64,000 nucleotides of DNA, taken from NCBI GenBank assembly GCA_000378025.1, contig KB899087.1, positions 4,018,501-4,082,500 of the forward strand, read 5' to 3'. The stretch is from Xanthobacteraceae bacterium 501b (lineage in GTDB: Bacteria > Pseudomonadota > Alphaproteobacteria > Rhizobiales > Xanthobacteraceae). The notes under the pieces were generated by a model. The model saw only the letters and a program-made list of their open reading frames with translations, was not told the DNA's origin and searched no databases. The position numbers and the translations under genes are program-made. Positions 29,843-39,346 of the stretch are shown one piece after another. Positions within the stretch are counted from its first letter, which is position 1. Every line of letters begins with the position of its first letter.

Positions 29843-30349
29843 ATGCGCCCGGCCGGTCACGTTCACGGCCGCCAGCGCGGCTGGCTCATTCTCCATGGAC
29901 GCCCGATTCCCGTCGCCCTCGGCAGGGCCGGAGTTCGTGCCGACAAGCGCGAAGGCGATGGCGCCACGCCACGCGGCATTTGGCATGCGCGTGAGGTGCG
30001 CTACCGGGCCGATCGTGGCATGCGGCCGATCACCGGCCTGCCGGTGCTGCGGACCCGCCGCGCGGACGGCTGGTGCGACGAACCTGGCGACGGGCGCTAC
30101 AACCGCCCAGTATGCTTGCCTGTCAGGGCATCGCATGAAGCGATGTGGCGGGATGACGGGCTCTACGATCTGGTCGTCGTACTCGACCACAACAGCCGTC
30201 CCCGCCGCTCCCGGCGCGGTTCCGCCGTGTTCCTGCACATCGCCCGGGGCACTTTCGAGCCGACGGCGGGTTGCGTCGCCTTTCGCCCGGCCGATCTCCG
30301 ACGCCTTCTGGCGCGTCTCACCCCGGCGACGGCGATCGAGATCATTTAG
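29843..30349 (+). CDS. L,D-transpeptidase (YkuD domain), short form
   Basis: The product has 168 aa. These enzymes cross-link peptidoglycan stems or attach proteins to them through a catalytic cysteine. The His-Gly/Cys active-site region is FLHIARGTFEPTAGCVAF near residues 133-150. The WRDDGLYDLVVVLDHN and EGDGATPRGIW stretches are typical of the short YkuD family often found in Rhizobiales. I see no signal peptide with the ATG at 29843. A longer open frame extends upstream, so the N-terminus is uncertain. Confidence 0.85.
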   Translation: MRPAGHVHGRQRGWLILHGRPIPVALGRAGVRADKREGDGATPRGIWHAREVRYRADRGMRPITGLPVLRTRRADGWCDEPGDGRYNRPVCLPVRASHEAMWRDDGLYDLVVVLDHNSRPRRSRRGSAVFLHIARGTFEPTAGCVAFRPADLRRLLARLTPATAIEII

Positions 30350-30426
30350 GCGAACGGCCGCCAGGGGAGCAGCGCTCCCAAGGCGGCCGTCGTCGTCACA
30401 TCGTCGCGGCTCTGGCTGGATCGGCG

Positions 30427-30735
30427 CTAGCGGTACACATACCAGCAGCGGCGCACCGGCCGGCCCCACCTGTCGCGCCGAACAGCGCACACCCGCCGCC
30501 GCCGGCGCCGGCGGTGGCGTCGACCGGGCGGCACGCCGGGCGGTCCCCACTGCGTCGGCTCCACAGGCGTACCGTCGGGCGTGCGGCCCGCCGGCTCGAT
30601 CTCAGGCGTGCCCTCGGGGGCGATGTCCTTGAGCTGGTCCAGTACCATAGCCTGTGCAGGCGTGAGGAGCGTCCCGACGGCGACGCCCGCTCCCAGTGCC
30701 CCGGCAAGACCGAGTAAAAAGCCCCGTCTGTCCAT
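30427..30735 (-). CDS. Hypothetical Tat-type secreted protein with arginine-rich tail
   Basis: The product has 102 aa. The N-terminus MDRRGFLLGLAGALGAGVAV looks like a twin-arginine signal. A short acidic and proline-rich middle follows, then a strongly basic tail with a run of about eight arginines in RRHRRRRRRR before RWGRPVRRCWYVYR. Such small basic secreted proteins are common in Rhizobiales and have no assigned role. A second in-frame ATG at 30834 would add 33 residues ahead of the signal and is less likely. Confidence 0.65.
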   Translation of the reverse strand: MDRRGFLLGLAGALGAGVAVGTLLTPAQAMVLDQLKDIAPEGTPEIEPAGRTPDGTPVEPTQWGPPGVPPGRRHRRRRRRRVCAVRRDRWGRPVRRCWYVYR

Positions 30736-30930
30736 GTCGTTCTCCACTCTTCCACCCCGCGCGCCTATGGGCCGCTGGCCCGGATCAACGCGGTGCGGGG
30801 TAGATGGTTCGCCGACCATGATCAGGATGGACATTAATCACGGCGTTCCGGCGGCGGGCAGCCTGTATCGGCTCTTGCCGGCTGCGGGGGCGCGCGCGAT
30901 AGTCAGCGCAGCGAATCGCAGAGGTCGGAC

Positions 30931-31248
30931 ATGACAGTCTTCGGCACCAAGGTCTTGAAGTGGATGATGCGCGCGGCTCTCGCCGTTGCCATCGCCCTGC
31001 CTCTGCTGGCGGTGAGCCCGCCCGCGCAGGCGAGCAATTCGACCGGCGCGCTCATTGGTGGCCTGGTCGCCGGGGCGCTGGTTGGTTCGGTGGTCACGTC
31101 CGCCGTGAACCAGCCGAAGACCTATTATTACGCCCCGCCTCCGCCGCCTCCGCCGGCCTATTACCCGCCTCCGCCGCCCCGTCCTGTCTATGGTCCGGGC
31201 TATTGCGGCGCGCCGCCCTATCCGCCGTGCCGCACGCCGGTCTACTGA
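30931..31248 (+). CDS. Hypothetical secreted glycine-zipper / proline-rich protein
   Basis: The product has 105 aa. A signal peptide ends near PPAQAS (residue 35). It is followed by a glycine-zipper-like membrane stretch, GALIGGLVAGALVGSVVTSA, then a Tyr/Pro-rich tail with runs of seven and five prolines. It is probably a small cell-envelope protein. It lies divergent from the arginine-rich protein gene and 43 bases upstream of the next secreted protein gene. Confidence 0.65.
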   Translation: MTVFGTKVLKWMMRAALAVAIALPLLAVSPPAQASNSTGALIGGLVAGALVGSVVTSAVNQPKTYYYAPPPPPPPAYYPPPPPRPVYGPGYCGAPPYPPCRTPVY

Positions 31249-31291
31249 GACGCACCGTTCGTTCCTTCCGGTCACGCACCAGGGCACTCCC

Positions 31292-31756
31292 ATGCTGAAG
31301 ACGGCCGCTACCGCGCTCTGCCTGATCCTCGGCCTCGCCGCCGCTCACGCGCAGGATTCATCCGGCGCTTCCTCCGGGCCTTCCGCCGCCGTACCCCCAG
31401 CTGCCGCGGCGGACGACGCACTGCCGCCCCCGATCGCCTGCACCTTCGAGAAGGTGTTCGTCTGCGAAGCGGCAGGCTGCAATCCCTCTCAGGAACTCGG
31501 CACAATCGACCTCCCCGCGCGCTTCCTGATCCATTTCGGCGAGCAGATCATCGCCAGCGTGTCGGACGACGACCTGCCGCATATCAGTTCGATCCAGAGC
31601 GTGATCGGCGATGGCGACACGCTGATCCTGGACGGCAATGACAACATGGCCGCCTGGGCGATCGAGCTGTCTCCGTCCAAGCCGGAGGCGACGCTGACGA
31701 CGCTGGCGGGCGGAAAAGTGCTGACCGCCTTCGGCACCTGCAAGCCGGCATCCTGA
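31292..31756 (+). CDS. Hypothetical periplasmic protein
   Basis: The product has 154 aa with a signal peptide ending at AAAHAQ (residue 21). Mature features are a cysteine pair in ACTFEKVFVCEAAGC and a C-terminal TAFGTCKPAS, so disulfides are likely. I do not recognise the family. An ATG at 31292 fits the signal peptide; the longer frame to 31190 would overlap the preceding gene. A strong hairpin terminator follows at 31803-31828. Confidence 0.7.
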   Translation: MLKTAATALCLILGLAAAHAQDSSGASSGPSAAVPPAAAADDALPPPIACTFEKVFVCEAAGCNPSQELGTIDLPARFLIHFGEQIIASVSDDDLPHISSIQSVIGDGDTLILDGNDNMAAWAIELSPSKPEATLTTLAGGKVLTAFGTCKPAS

Positions 31757-31802
31757 AGGCTGACGGCGGCGCTTCATCCGGGCGCCCATGGCGAAGATCG
31801 CC

Positions 31803-31828
31803 AAGGGCCGCTTTCGAAAGCGGCCCTT
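31803..31828 (+). terminator. Hairpin terminator between the periplasmic protein gene and tRNA-Leu
   Basis: AAGGGCCGCTTT and AAAGCGGCCCTT form a perfect 12-bp stem across the central CG, a 26-bp palindrome. It sits 46 bases past the upstream stop and ahead of the tRNA gene. The T-tract after it is weak. Confidence 0.7.
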
Positions 31829-31893
31829 CCACCTTGAAGAGCCGGCTTTTCACTTGGCGGCGCGGTTCATTTCGTTATAGAGAACCGCACCGC

Positions 31894-31979
31894 GCGGGCG
31901 TGGCGGAATGGTAGACGCGACGGACTCAAAATCCGTTTCTGGTGACAGAGTGTCGGTTCGAGTCCGACCGCCCGCACCA
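31894..31979 (+). tRNA. tRNA-Leu (anticodon CAA)
   Basis: The 86-nt sequence includes an encoded CCA. The acceptor stem pairs GCGGGCG with CGCCCGC. The D-arm is GGCGGAATGGTAGACGC, the anticodon loop CTCAAAA gives anticodon CAA, a variable arm (TTTCTGGTGACAGAG) typical of class II tRNAs is present, and the T-arm has GGTTCGAGTCC. Confidence 0.96.
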
Positions 31980-32042
31980 GCCACCGGCCTCGGAACACTG
32001 CAGGTCTCGAGATGAAGCCCCTCCTTGCTGTGCAGGGGCCGC

Positions 32043-33938
32043 TCAGTTGAGATATCCCCTCTCCAGTAGAAACGCGAAGATGTGCTCGGCCGCCGCCTCT
32101 GCGGCCAGCGCCCCGCTCTCTATCGTGATCTCTGGGTCGAGCGGCGGCTCATAGGGGCTGTCGATGCCGGTGAAGTTCTGGATCTGTCCGGCCCGGGCCC
32201 GCTTGTACAGCCCCTTCACGTCGCGGGCCTCGGCCACGTCCAGCGGCGTGTCGACGAAGATCTCGACGAATTCGCCGGTCTCCAGCAGCTCGCGCGCCAT
32301 CTGGCGTTCGGCCCGGAAGGGCGAGATGAAGGAGACGAGCACGATCAGCCCGGCGTCCACCATCAGCCGCGCGACCTCCGCCACGCGGCGAATGTTCTCC
32401 ACCCGGTCGGCATCGGTGAAGCCGAGGTCCTTGTTCAGCCCGTGGCGGACATTGTCGCCGTCGAGCAGATAGGTGTGGCGACCCAGCGCGTTGAGGCGCT
32501 TCTCGACAAGGTTGGCGATGGTGGACTTGCCGGCGCCGGAGAGGCCGGTGAACCATAGCACTGCCGGCTTCTGCAGCTTGAGGCCGGAGCGGCTGGCCTT
32601 GGACACGTCCAGCGCCTGCCAGTGCACATTGGTTGCCCGCCGCAGGCCGAAATCGACCATGCCGGCACCAACCGTCTGGTTGGTCATGCGGTCGATGACG
32701 ATGAAGGCGCCGGTCTGCGGAATTTCGGCGAAGGGGTCGAGCGCGATCGGCTCATGGGTGGCGATGTTGACCACCGCGACATCGTTGAGCGCCAGCGTCT
32801 TGGCGGCCAGCTTCTGGAAGCTGTTCACGTCGATGCGGTGCTTGATCTCCGTCACTGACATGACGACGGTGCGCGTGCCGATCTTGATGAGATAGGGGCG
32901 GCCGGGCAGCAGCACGTCCTCATGCATCCAGATCAGATGGGCGGCGAACTGGTCGGAGACTTCCGGCCGCGCATGCGCCGCCGCGATCACGTCGCCGCGC
33001 GAGGCGTCGATCTCATCTTCCAGCGTCAGCGTCACCGCCTGGCCGGCGCCCGCTTCGGGGAGTTCGCCATCGGCGGTGACGATCGCAGCGACCCGCGAGG
33101 TCGCGCCGGAGCCCGCGACCACCACCGCCTCGCCGACCCGCACCGTGCCGGAAGCCACCGTGCCGGAGAAGCCGCGAAAGTTCAGGTTCGGCCTGTTGAC
33201 CCACTGCACCGGCAGGCGGAACGGGCGCGTCTGCGCCACGCTTTCCACATCCAGCGTGTCGAGATGGTCGAGCAGGGAGGGGCCCTGATACCAGGGCGTA
33301 TTGGCGCTGCGGGCGATGACATTGTCGCCGTGGCGCGCCGAAATCGGAATCGGCACCAGCGTACGGAAGCCGAATTGCGCGGCAAAGGCGCGATACTCGG
33401 CGACGATCTGGTCGAAAACCGCCTGCGAATAGTCCATCAGGTCGATCTTGTTGACCGCCAGCACCACGTCCTTCAGGCCCAGCAGCGCGACGATGAAGGA
33501 ATGCCGCCTTGTCTGGGTGAGAATGCCCTTGCGGGCATCGACGAGAATCACCGCCACGTCCGCATTGGAGGCGCCCGTCGCCATGTTGCGGGTGTACTGC
33601 TCATGGCCGGGCGTGTCCGCGACGATGAATTTGCGCCGCTCGGTGGCGAAGAAGCGATAGGCGACATCGATGGTGATGCCCTGCTCGCGCTCGGCCGCCA
33701 ACCCGTCGACGAGCAGCGCGAAGTCGAGGTCCTCGCCGGCGGTGCCGTGCTTGCGCGAATCGGAGGCGAGCGTCGCCAGCTGGTCCTCGAACAGCAGCTT
33801 GGTGTCGTACAGCAGCCGGCCGATGAGGGTGGACTTGCCGTCATCCACGCTGCCGCAGGTGAGGAAGCGCAGCAGGCCCTTGCCCTCATGGCGCGCGAGA
33901 TAGTCGGCGGTGCTGAGGGACGCGATCGCCTCGTTCAT
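32043..33938 (-). CDS. cysNC: Bifunctional sulfate adenylyltransferase subunit 1 / adenylylsulfate kinase
   Basis: The product has 631 aa. The N-terminal half is the EF-Tu-like GTPase of ATP sulfurylase ([18 protein letters not shown] as G1, [17 protein letters not shown] as G3, NKIDLMD as G4). From about residue 450 comes APS kinase ([18 protein letters not shown] as its P-loop, then [18 protein letters not shown]). It therefore makes PAPS from sulfate together with CysD. The cysD stop and cysNC start overlap by one base. Rhizobial NodQ has the same architecture. Confidence 0.97.
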   Translation of the reverse strand: MNEAIASLSTADYLARHEGKGLLRFLTCGSVDDGKSTLIGRLLYDTKLLFEDQLATLASDSRKHGTAGEDLDFALLVDGLAAEREQGITIDVAYRFFATERRKFIVADTPGHEQYTRNMATGASNADVAVILVDARKGILTQTRRHSFIVALLGLKDVVLAVNKIDLMDYSQAVFDQIVAEYRAFAAQFGFRTLVPIPISARHGDNVIARSANTPWYQGPSLLDHLDTLDVESVAQTRPFRLPVQWVNRPNLNFRGFSGTVASGTVRVGEAVVVAGSGATSRVAAIVTADGELPEAGAGQAVTLTLEDEIDASRGDVIAAAHARPEVSDQFAAHLIWMHEDVLLPGRPYLIKIGTRTVVMSVTEIKHRIDVNSFQKLAAKTLALNDVAVVNIATHEPIALDPFAEIPQTGAFIVIDRMTNQTVGAGMVDFGLRRATNVHWQALDVSKASRSGLKLQKPAVLWFTGLSGAGKSTIANLVEKRLNALGRHTYLLDGDNVRHGLNKDLGFTDADRVENIRRVAEVARLMVDAGLIVLVSFISPFRAERQMARELLETGEFVEIFVDTPLDVAEARDVKGLYKRARAGQIQNFTGIDSPYEPPLDPEITIESGALAAEAAAEHIFAFLLERGYLN

Positions 33939-34846
33939 CAGAAATACCCCTCGCGCTTCTTCTTTTCCATCGAGGCGGCCTCGTCATGATCGATCAGGCG
34001 GCCGGCCCGCTCGGAGGTGCGGGCGAGCAGCATCTCGCCGACGATGGCCTCCAGCGTGTCGGCGTCGCTCTCGATGGCGGCGGTGAGCGGATAGCAACCG
34101 AGCGTGCGGAAGCGCACGCGCTTCATCTGCGGCACCTCGCCCGGCGCCAGCGGCAGGCGCTCGTCATCGACCATGATGAGTTGGCCGTCGCGTTCCACCA
34201 CGGGCCGCTCGGCTGCGAGGTAGAGCGGTACGATGGGGATGTTCTCGGCGAGGATGTACTGCCAGATGTCGAGCTCGGTCCAGTTGGACAGCGGGAACAC
34301 GCGGATCGATTCACCCGGGCGGACGCGGGCATTGTAGAGGTTCCAAAGTTCCGGGCGCTGGCTCTTGGGATCCCAGCCATGGCTGGCGGTGCGGAAGGAG
34401 AACACCCGCTCCTTGGCGCGGCTCTTCTCCTCGTCGCGCCGGGCGCCGCCAAAGGCGGCGTCGAAGCCGTGCAGCGTCAGCGCCTCCTTCAGTGCCTCCG
34501 TCTTCATCACGTGGGTGTAGAGCGAGGAGCCATGGTCGAACGGATTGATGCCCTTGGCGACCCCGTCCTGGTTGGTGTGAACCAGAAGCTTGAAACCGAG
34601 CCGAGCCGCCGTGGCATCGCGGAAGGCGATCATCTCGCGAAATTTCCACGTCGTGTCGATGTGCATAAGCGGAAAAGGCGGTGGCGACGGATAGAACGCC
34701 TTGGCCGCGAGATGCAGCATGACGGCGGAGTCCTTGCCGATTGAATAGAGCATCACCGGGTTGGCGAACTCCGCCGCCACCTCCCGCATGATGAAGATGG
34801 ATTCCGCTTCCAGACGCCTCAGGTGCGTCATCCGTTCTGACGACAT
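33938..34846 (-). CDS. cysD: Sulfate adenylyltransferase subunit 2
   Basis: The product has 302 aa. CysD is the catalytic PP-loop subunit that adenylates sulfate; GTP hydrolysis by CysN drives it. The PP-loop motif is [14 protein letters not shown] near residue 36. [34 protein letters not shown] and [15 protein letters not shown] are all family-typical. ATG 34846 follows a TTG in the same frame. It is the first gene of cysD-cysNC. Confidence 0.97.
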   Translation of the reverse strand: MSSERMTHLRRLEAESIFIMREVAAEFANPVMLYSIGKDSAVMLHLAAKAFYPSPPPFPLMHIDTTWKFREMIAFRDATAARLGFKLLVHTNQDGVAKGINPFDHGSSLYTHVMKTEALKEALTLHGFDAAFGGARRDEEKSRAKERVFSFRTASHGWDPKSQRPELWNLYNARVRPGESIRVFPLSNWTELDIWQYILAENIPIVPLYLAAERPVVERDGQLIMVDDERLPLAPGEVPQMKRVRFRTLGCYPLTAAIESDADTLEAIVGEMLLARTSERAGRLIDHDEAASMEKKKREGYF

Positions 34847-35260
34847 CAAACCCGCCTATCTCTCGAGACTTCCACCGCCTTGTGCGGTGGGGTGAATGTC
34901 GGCTTCCCCGTTCGGCGCGCCGGCGGGGTCGCGCCCATCCGTCGACGAGAACGATGCCTGGGCCGCATCTCGCGGCAAGGCGCAGAACACGTGTCAGATG
35001 ATCGTGCCGAGACAACTCTCACTCTGTTCTTAGACAGGCAAAGCGGTAGGGTCAATATCCCACAGGGCAGAATTGGTAACCAGAAAAACTCCAGCAAAAA
35101 ATCGTAATCAAAATCGAAACCCGAATCCGCGCTGCGATACAGGGGGTCGTCTGGCCCCCGTGGAGCCCACGGCCGCAGCGATCAAGCTGAATGGCGGCGG
35201 CAGCGCCATGGAGCAGGGCGCTTCAGGTCGCGCGCCCCGACCGCAGGAACGCCTGCGGCT
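34847..35260. other. 414-bp region upstream of cysD
   Basis: No gene is seen. It must hold the cysD promoter. A hairpin with CCACCGC and GCGGTGG arms lies about 30 bases before the start (roughly 34872-34890). Bases 35030-35120 are AT-richer, with several A-runs (AGAAAAACTCC, CAGCAAAAAATCG), and look promoter-like. I cannot assign a known sulfur-responsive operator. Confidence 0.45.
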
Positions 35261-38200
35261 TCAAAAGCGCCAGCTCAGGCCGGCCTCGAAGCCACTGTCG
35301 ACTAGGCCCGAGCCAAAGGCGCCCGAATAGGACAGGTCGAGCTGCGCCGTCGCCGACAGCGGCAGGGAGAGGCCGCCCTCAAGCACCAGCACATCCTCCG
35401 CCACGGGCACACCGAGAACGGAAAACGGCACGGTGCCGGCAAAGCCGAGGGTGGCCTGCGGATCGGTATCGCCGAAGGCGTGGCGCCAGCCGGCCATGCC
35501 GGTGAAGCGAGCCTGCACGGCGCCCAGGGCGGCATCGGCGGATGCGCGCAGCCCCAGCGTGGTGAAGGTCACGGCCGCATCGCCGGCCGTCCCCGAAAGC
35601 GCTGCCGCTCCTCCGCTCTCGTTGAAATCACCGCTGGAGACGTTGACATAGGCCAGTCCGGCAAAGGGTTCCAGCTCGGCCGACCCGACCGTCAGCCGCC
35701 AGCCGGCCTCAAGAAAAGCCTGCGCCGTATGGCTGTCATAGACGCCGCTCAGGCGTTCGGCGAAGCCGGGAAAGGCGATCTGGCGCGTGGTGTCGACTTG
35801 CTGATAGGTGTAGGCGGCACCGAGGCGCAGAGCCAGCGCACCGAACTGGCCGCCGCCATAGAGGCCCGCATGCCCATCGTCGCTGTCGGCGGTGGCGCCG
35901 CCGGGGTCGAGGCGGTAGCGGCTCTGTCCATAGCCGGCGAAGGCACCGAGGCGAAACGTCTCGCCGATCCTGCGATCGGCGCCGATGACGAAACCGCCAA
36001 TTGTGCGGTCGAACCCCGAGGCATCGCCGTCGCTGTCGAACGTGCCCCACGAGCCATAGGCTTGGCCCCACATCGTCGCCGCCGGGTCAGCGAAGGCCTG
36101 CTGAAGCCGGCCCAACGCGGCGTCGCGCACGAAGCGGCTGTCTTCGAGCGCGGCGCTTTGCGCGCTGGCGTAAATGTCGCCTGAGAGCTGATCGAAGGCG
36201 ATACGGGCGGCGAAATCGGACAGTTGCGAACCGACCGCTTCATGCAGAAGGCCCCCGCCGGGCAGGCTGTCCAGCGCTGCGGCGGTGGCCCGCTGGTTCG
36301 CCGTCCAGGCGGCGGCGGTGAAGGCCCGGTCCTGGAACACATCGAGATACACCGCCGTATCATCGGCGCTGACCTCCACCGCATAGAAGGCCGAGATCGA
36401 GGTGTCGCCCACGAGCGTGTAGGCGCCGGTAATGCCGCCGCCGGCGGTGAGCACGGTTAAACGGGTGCCGACCGGCGTGACGCCGCCAAGTCCGTCGACG
36501 CTGAGCTGTGCGCCGTCCGCCAGCGTGGCGGTGCCGCCGACCGCGATGAGGTCGGCCCGGCCGCCCGCAACCTCCACGGCATAGAGAGCGCCCGCCGCCT
36601 GATTGAAATCGCCGGCAACCGTCACTGTCCCGATGGAGGCACCTGGCGCTACCGTGGCGCCGGAAGCAAGGCTCAGCGCCGCGACCCCTCCCTTCCCCGC
36701 CAGCACGGCGCCCTCCGCCACGCTGACGGGCCCGCCGAGCGTTCCCGCCAAGGCCAACGTGCCAGCCTCGATAGTGGTCGTGCCGGTGAAGGCGGTGGCG
36801 TCGCCGGCATAGGTCAGCGTGCCGCTACCGGTCTTGAGAAACGTTCCTGTGCCGCTCAGCCTATTGCTGAGGCGGCCGGTTCCGGTCTGGTCGAGCACCA
36901 AAGTACCCTCATTGACAATCGCGCCGCTGCCGAAGCTCGTCGCCGATCCGATAAGCGTCCCGGTGTGGATGGTGGTGGTGCCGGTGTGGGCGTTGACGCC
37001 GGTAAGGGTGGTGATGCCCGCATAGGCGTCGACCGTCAGCGCCCCGGAGAGATTGGCGTCGATCAGGCTGTCGCTGTTCGTATGGTTCAGCACCAGCTGC
37101 GCGCTGGCTCCCTGCTGCACCGAGAGCGTCCCGGCCTGCAGCGTGCCCGCCGCCGTCGCCGCATCCCCGGCAGTGGCGCCGATGACGATGAGGGCCGAAA
37201 TGCCGGCATTGTCGTCCTGATCGGCATCGCCGACCCAGACACGATCGGCCATCAGGGTTCCGCCGTCGGAAAGGGTCAGTACGCTTGGCGTTACCCCGCC
37301 GAGCGCGAGCATGCTGCCAGCCTCCAGCCTCGATTCGCTGCCGGTCACGGTGATCTCGGAGGTGCCGCCGAGGGCATCGAGCAAGGAGGCGACCACCCGC
37401 CCGCCATTCTCGACCTGAAGCCTGCCCCGCCCGCCCTCGCTGCCGATGGAGAGCTCGCCGTTGACGGTCCAGCGCGAACCTGTGCCCGCTATACTGACGA
37501 AACCGTCTGAACCGGGGCCGGCGCCCAGCGCCGTGGCACCGGTGACGAGCGTGCCGCCGGCCTCGACCACCACCTCGCCGCTGCCGCCGAAGCCGATATA
37601 GAAGCTGTCGGCGACGGTGAGTGAGGCGCCGGCGCCGATGCCGATGGCGCCGTGGCTTTGCGCCTCATAGCCGACCACGGCGACATTGGCGCGGACGGAG
37701 GCGCCCGCGTCGATGCCGAGTTCACCGTCGCCGCCATCGCCGACATAAAGCACGCCGTCGACGCTCCAGCTGGAGCCGGCGCCGGAGAGATCGACAATGC
37801 CGATCGTGCCGAAGGAAGCGCCGATCACGCCGTCGCCGGAACGCAGCGACGCGCCCTCCGCCACGCGCAGCGAGCCATAGCCTTCATAGCCGACCGCGAC
37901 CGCCTGCGAGGTGGTCCAGCTAGACCCGGGCCCCGTGATCTCGACCCGCGCCGGGTCAAAGAGATCGACGCCGACCAGAAGCTCCGTACTCGTGGCGGTG
38001 GCGCCATTAAAGACCGAGACGATGCCGCCGGTTTCGACACGGACCGTGCCGCTGCTGTCCCAGCGTGAGCTCTCGCCCCCAACCTCGACAAGGCCGGTTG
38101 AAAATTCGTCGCCGACCACGGCGTTGGCATTGGAGACGCTGCCGCCGTCGCTGATCGCCAGCGTTCCCTGCCCGCCGCCCGTCGCCACTGTGAGATCGCC

Positions 38201-39211
38201 GGCGATCGTCCAGTGCGAGCCGGTGCCCTGTATGGCGACCTGCCCGTCGCTGTTGGCATTACCGATCAGGGCGGTTGTGGCGGTGACGGCGCCGCCCGAG
38301 GCTACCACCAGCGACCCCGCTCCCAGCGCGCCGACGATGAGAACGCCATCGACGTCCCAGCGCGAGTCTGGGCCATCGACGGTGACATTTCCGGTCGCCG
38401 CGCTCACGCCGTCGCCGATATTGGCCTGGCCCGAGGTCATAACCGCCCCGTCCAGTACCGATACCGTGCCATTGGTACCAATGGCGAGCGAGCCTTCGAC
38501 CCGGAACGCCGAGCCTGTCCCACTAACCATGACCTCGCCGCTGGGCGACAGCAGGCCGGCCACCACCGTGTCGCCGGTGGTCATGACGCCGCCATCCGCG
38601 ATCGTCAGCCGGGCGGATCCCAGTCCGCCCAGCGCGAGGCTGCCGGCATTGTTCCATTGCGAGCCGATGCCTGTGACCTCGACCGAGCCGGTCGCGCTGG
38701 AACCGGCCACGCCGAAGCTGGCGTCGGCGGAGGTGAGTATCCCGCCTTGCTCCACCACAAGGCTGCCATTGGCATCGAAGGCCACGGTGAGGGTGCCGGA
38801 CATGTCCCAGCGGGACCCGGCCCCCGATAGAAGAACTTCCCCCGCCCCGGCCTGTCCCACCGTGCCGGTCGCACCAGAAACCGTGGCGCCGGCCAGGATG
38901 TTCAGTGTGCCCGCGCCGCTGGCGCCGACGACGACGGCGCCGCTATTGGACAGCACGGTGCCGGGGTCGGTGACGGTGAGGTTGCCCGTCATCCCTCCAA
39001 GCCCGACGCTGGTGTTTTCATAGGAAGGCGTGGCGCCCTGGTCGATCTGGACAGCGCCGGTTACGTTGAGGTCCTGGGCGCGTGCCGCACCTGCGGCGAA
39101 GGACAGCGCCGGCAGTGAGAGGGTGGCCATCAGGGCGCATTTCGAGGCGGCGCGAACAGCGTAAAAGCCCGGCCGCAATGGACGTGTGTGCCTCGTCTCG
39201 TTCCTGCCCAT
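35261..39211 (-). CDS. Autotransporter (type Va) with repetitive beta-helix passenger
   Basis: The product has 1316 aa. The N-terminus is long and basic, with a signal ending near GAARAQDL (about residue 47). Residues of roughly 50-650 form about ten repeats of about 55 residues, built on V-x-G-x-GS-x-W-x(3)-G-x-L-x-VG with L-x-V-x(2)-GG; these fold as a beta-helix. Autotransporter-associated strand repeats follow (TFLKTGSGTLTYAGDATAF). The last about 280 residues are the 12-strand barrel (MWGQAYGSWGTFDSDG... to GLSWRF with terminal Phe). The role is probably adhesion, which I infer only from architecture. No cysteine protease or lipase domain is seen. Confidence 0.92.
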   Translation of the reverse strand: MGRNETRHTRPLRPGFYAVRAASKCALMATLSLPALSFAAGAARAQDLNVTGAVQIDQGATPSYENTSVGLGGMTGNLTVTDPGTVLSNSGAVVVGASGAGTLNILAGATVSGATGTVGQAGAGEVLLSGAGSRWDMSGTLTVAFDANGSLVVEQGGILTSADASFGVAGSSATGSVEVTGIGSQWNNAGSLALGGLGSARLTIADGGVMTTGDTVVAGLLSPSGEVMVSGTGSAFRVEGSLAIGTNGTVSVLDGAVMTSGQANIGDGVSAATGNVTVDGPDSRWDVDGVLIVGALGAGSLVVASGGAVTATTALIGNANSDGQVAIQGTGSHWTIAGDLTVATGGGQGTLAISDGGSVSNANAVVGDEFSTGLVEVGGESSRWDSSGTVRVETGGIVSVFNGATATSTELLVGVDLFDPARVEITGPGSSWTTSQAVAVGYEGYGSLRVAEGASLRSGDGVIGASFGTIGIVDLSGAGSSWSVDGVLYVGDGGDGELGIDAGASVRANVAVVGYEAQSHGAIGIGAGASLTVADSFYIGFGGSGEVVVEAGGTLVTGATALGAGPGSDGFVSIAGTGSRWTVNGELSIGSEGGRGRLQVENGGRVVASLLDALGGTSEITVTGSESRLEAGSMLALGGVTPSVLTLSDGGTLMADRVWVGDADQDDNAGISALIVIGATAGDAATAAGTLQAGTLSVQQGASAQLVLNHTNSDSLIDANLSGALTVDAYAGITTLTGVNAHTGTTTIHTGTLIGSATSFGSGAIVNEGTLVLDQTGTGRLSNRLSGTGTFLKTGSGTLTYAGDATAFTGTTTIEAGTLALAGTLGGPVSVAEGAVLAGKGGVAALSLASGATVAPGASIGTVTVAGDFNQAAGALYAVEVAGGRADLIAVGGTATLADGAQLSVDGLGGVTPVGTRLTVLTAGGGITGAYTLVGDTSISAFYAVEVSADDTAVYLDVFQDRAFTAAAWTANQRATAAALDSLPGGGLLHEAVGSQLSDFAARIAFDQLSGDIYASAQSAALEDSRFVRDAALGRLQQAFADPAATMWGQAYGSWGTFDSDGDASGFDRTIGGFVIGADRRIGETFRLGAFAGYGQSRYRLDPGGATADSDDGHAGLYGGGQFGALALRLGAAYTYQQVDTTRQIAFPGFAERLSGVYDSHTAQAFLEAGWRLTVGSAELEPFAGLAYVNVSSGDFNESGGAAALSGTAGDAAVTFTTLGLRASADAALGAVQARFTGMAGWRHAFGDTDPQATLGFAGTVPFSVLGVPVAEDVLVLEGGLSLPLSATAQLDLSYSGAFGSGLVDSGFEAGLSWRF

Positions 39212-39346
39212 CAAAGCCCCTCCCTGCGCATTCGGGTGTCAGCCGGCATCGGCCCTCCCGCCTAACAGAAGGAGGCGGGGCCTGTTTGATCGTTCTTGCT
39301 CTTTGCCGGCGCTGTGCCGGCCCCGATGCGCGACGACAACAGTCGA

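Noticed and set aside
34872..34890. Hairpin upstream of cysD considered as a riboswitch
   Set aside because: A single short stem with none of the conserved elements of SAM or other sulfur-related riboswitches that I know.
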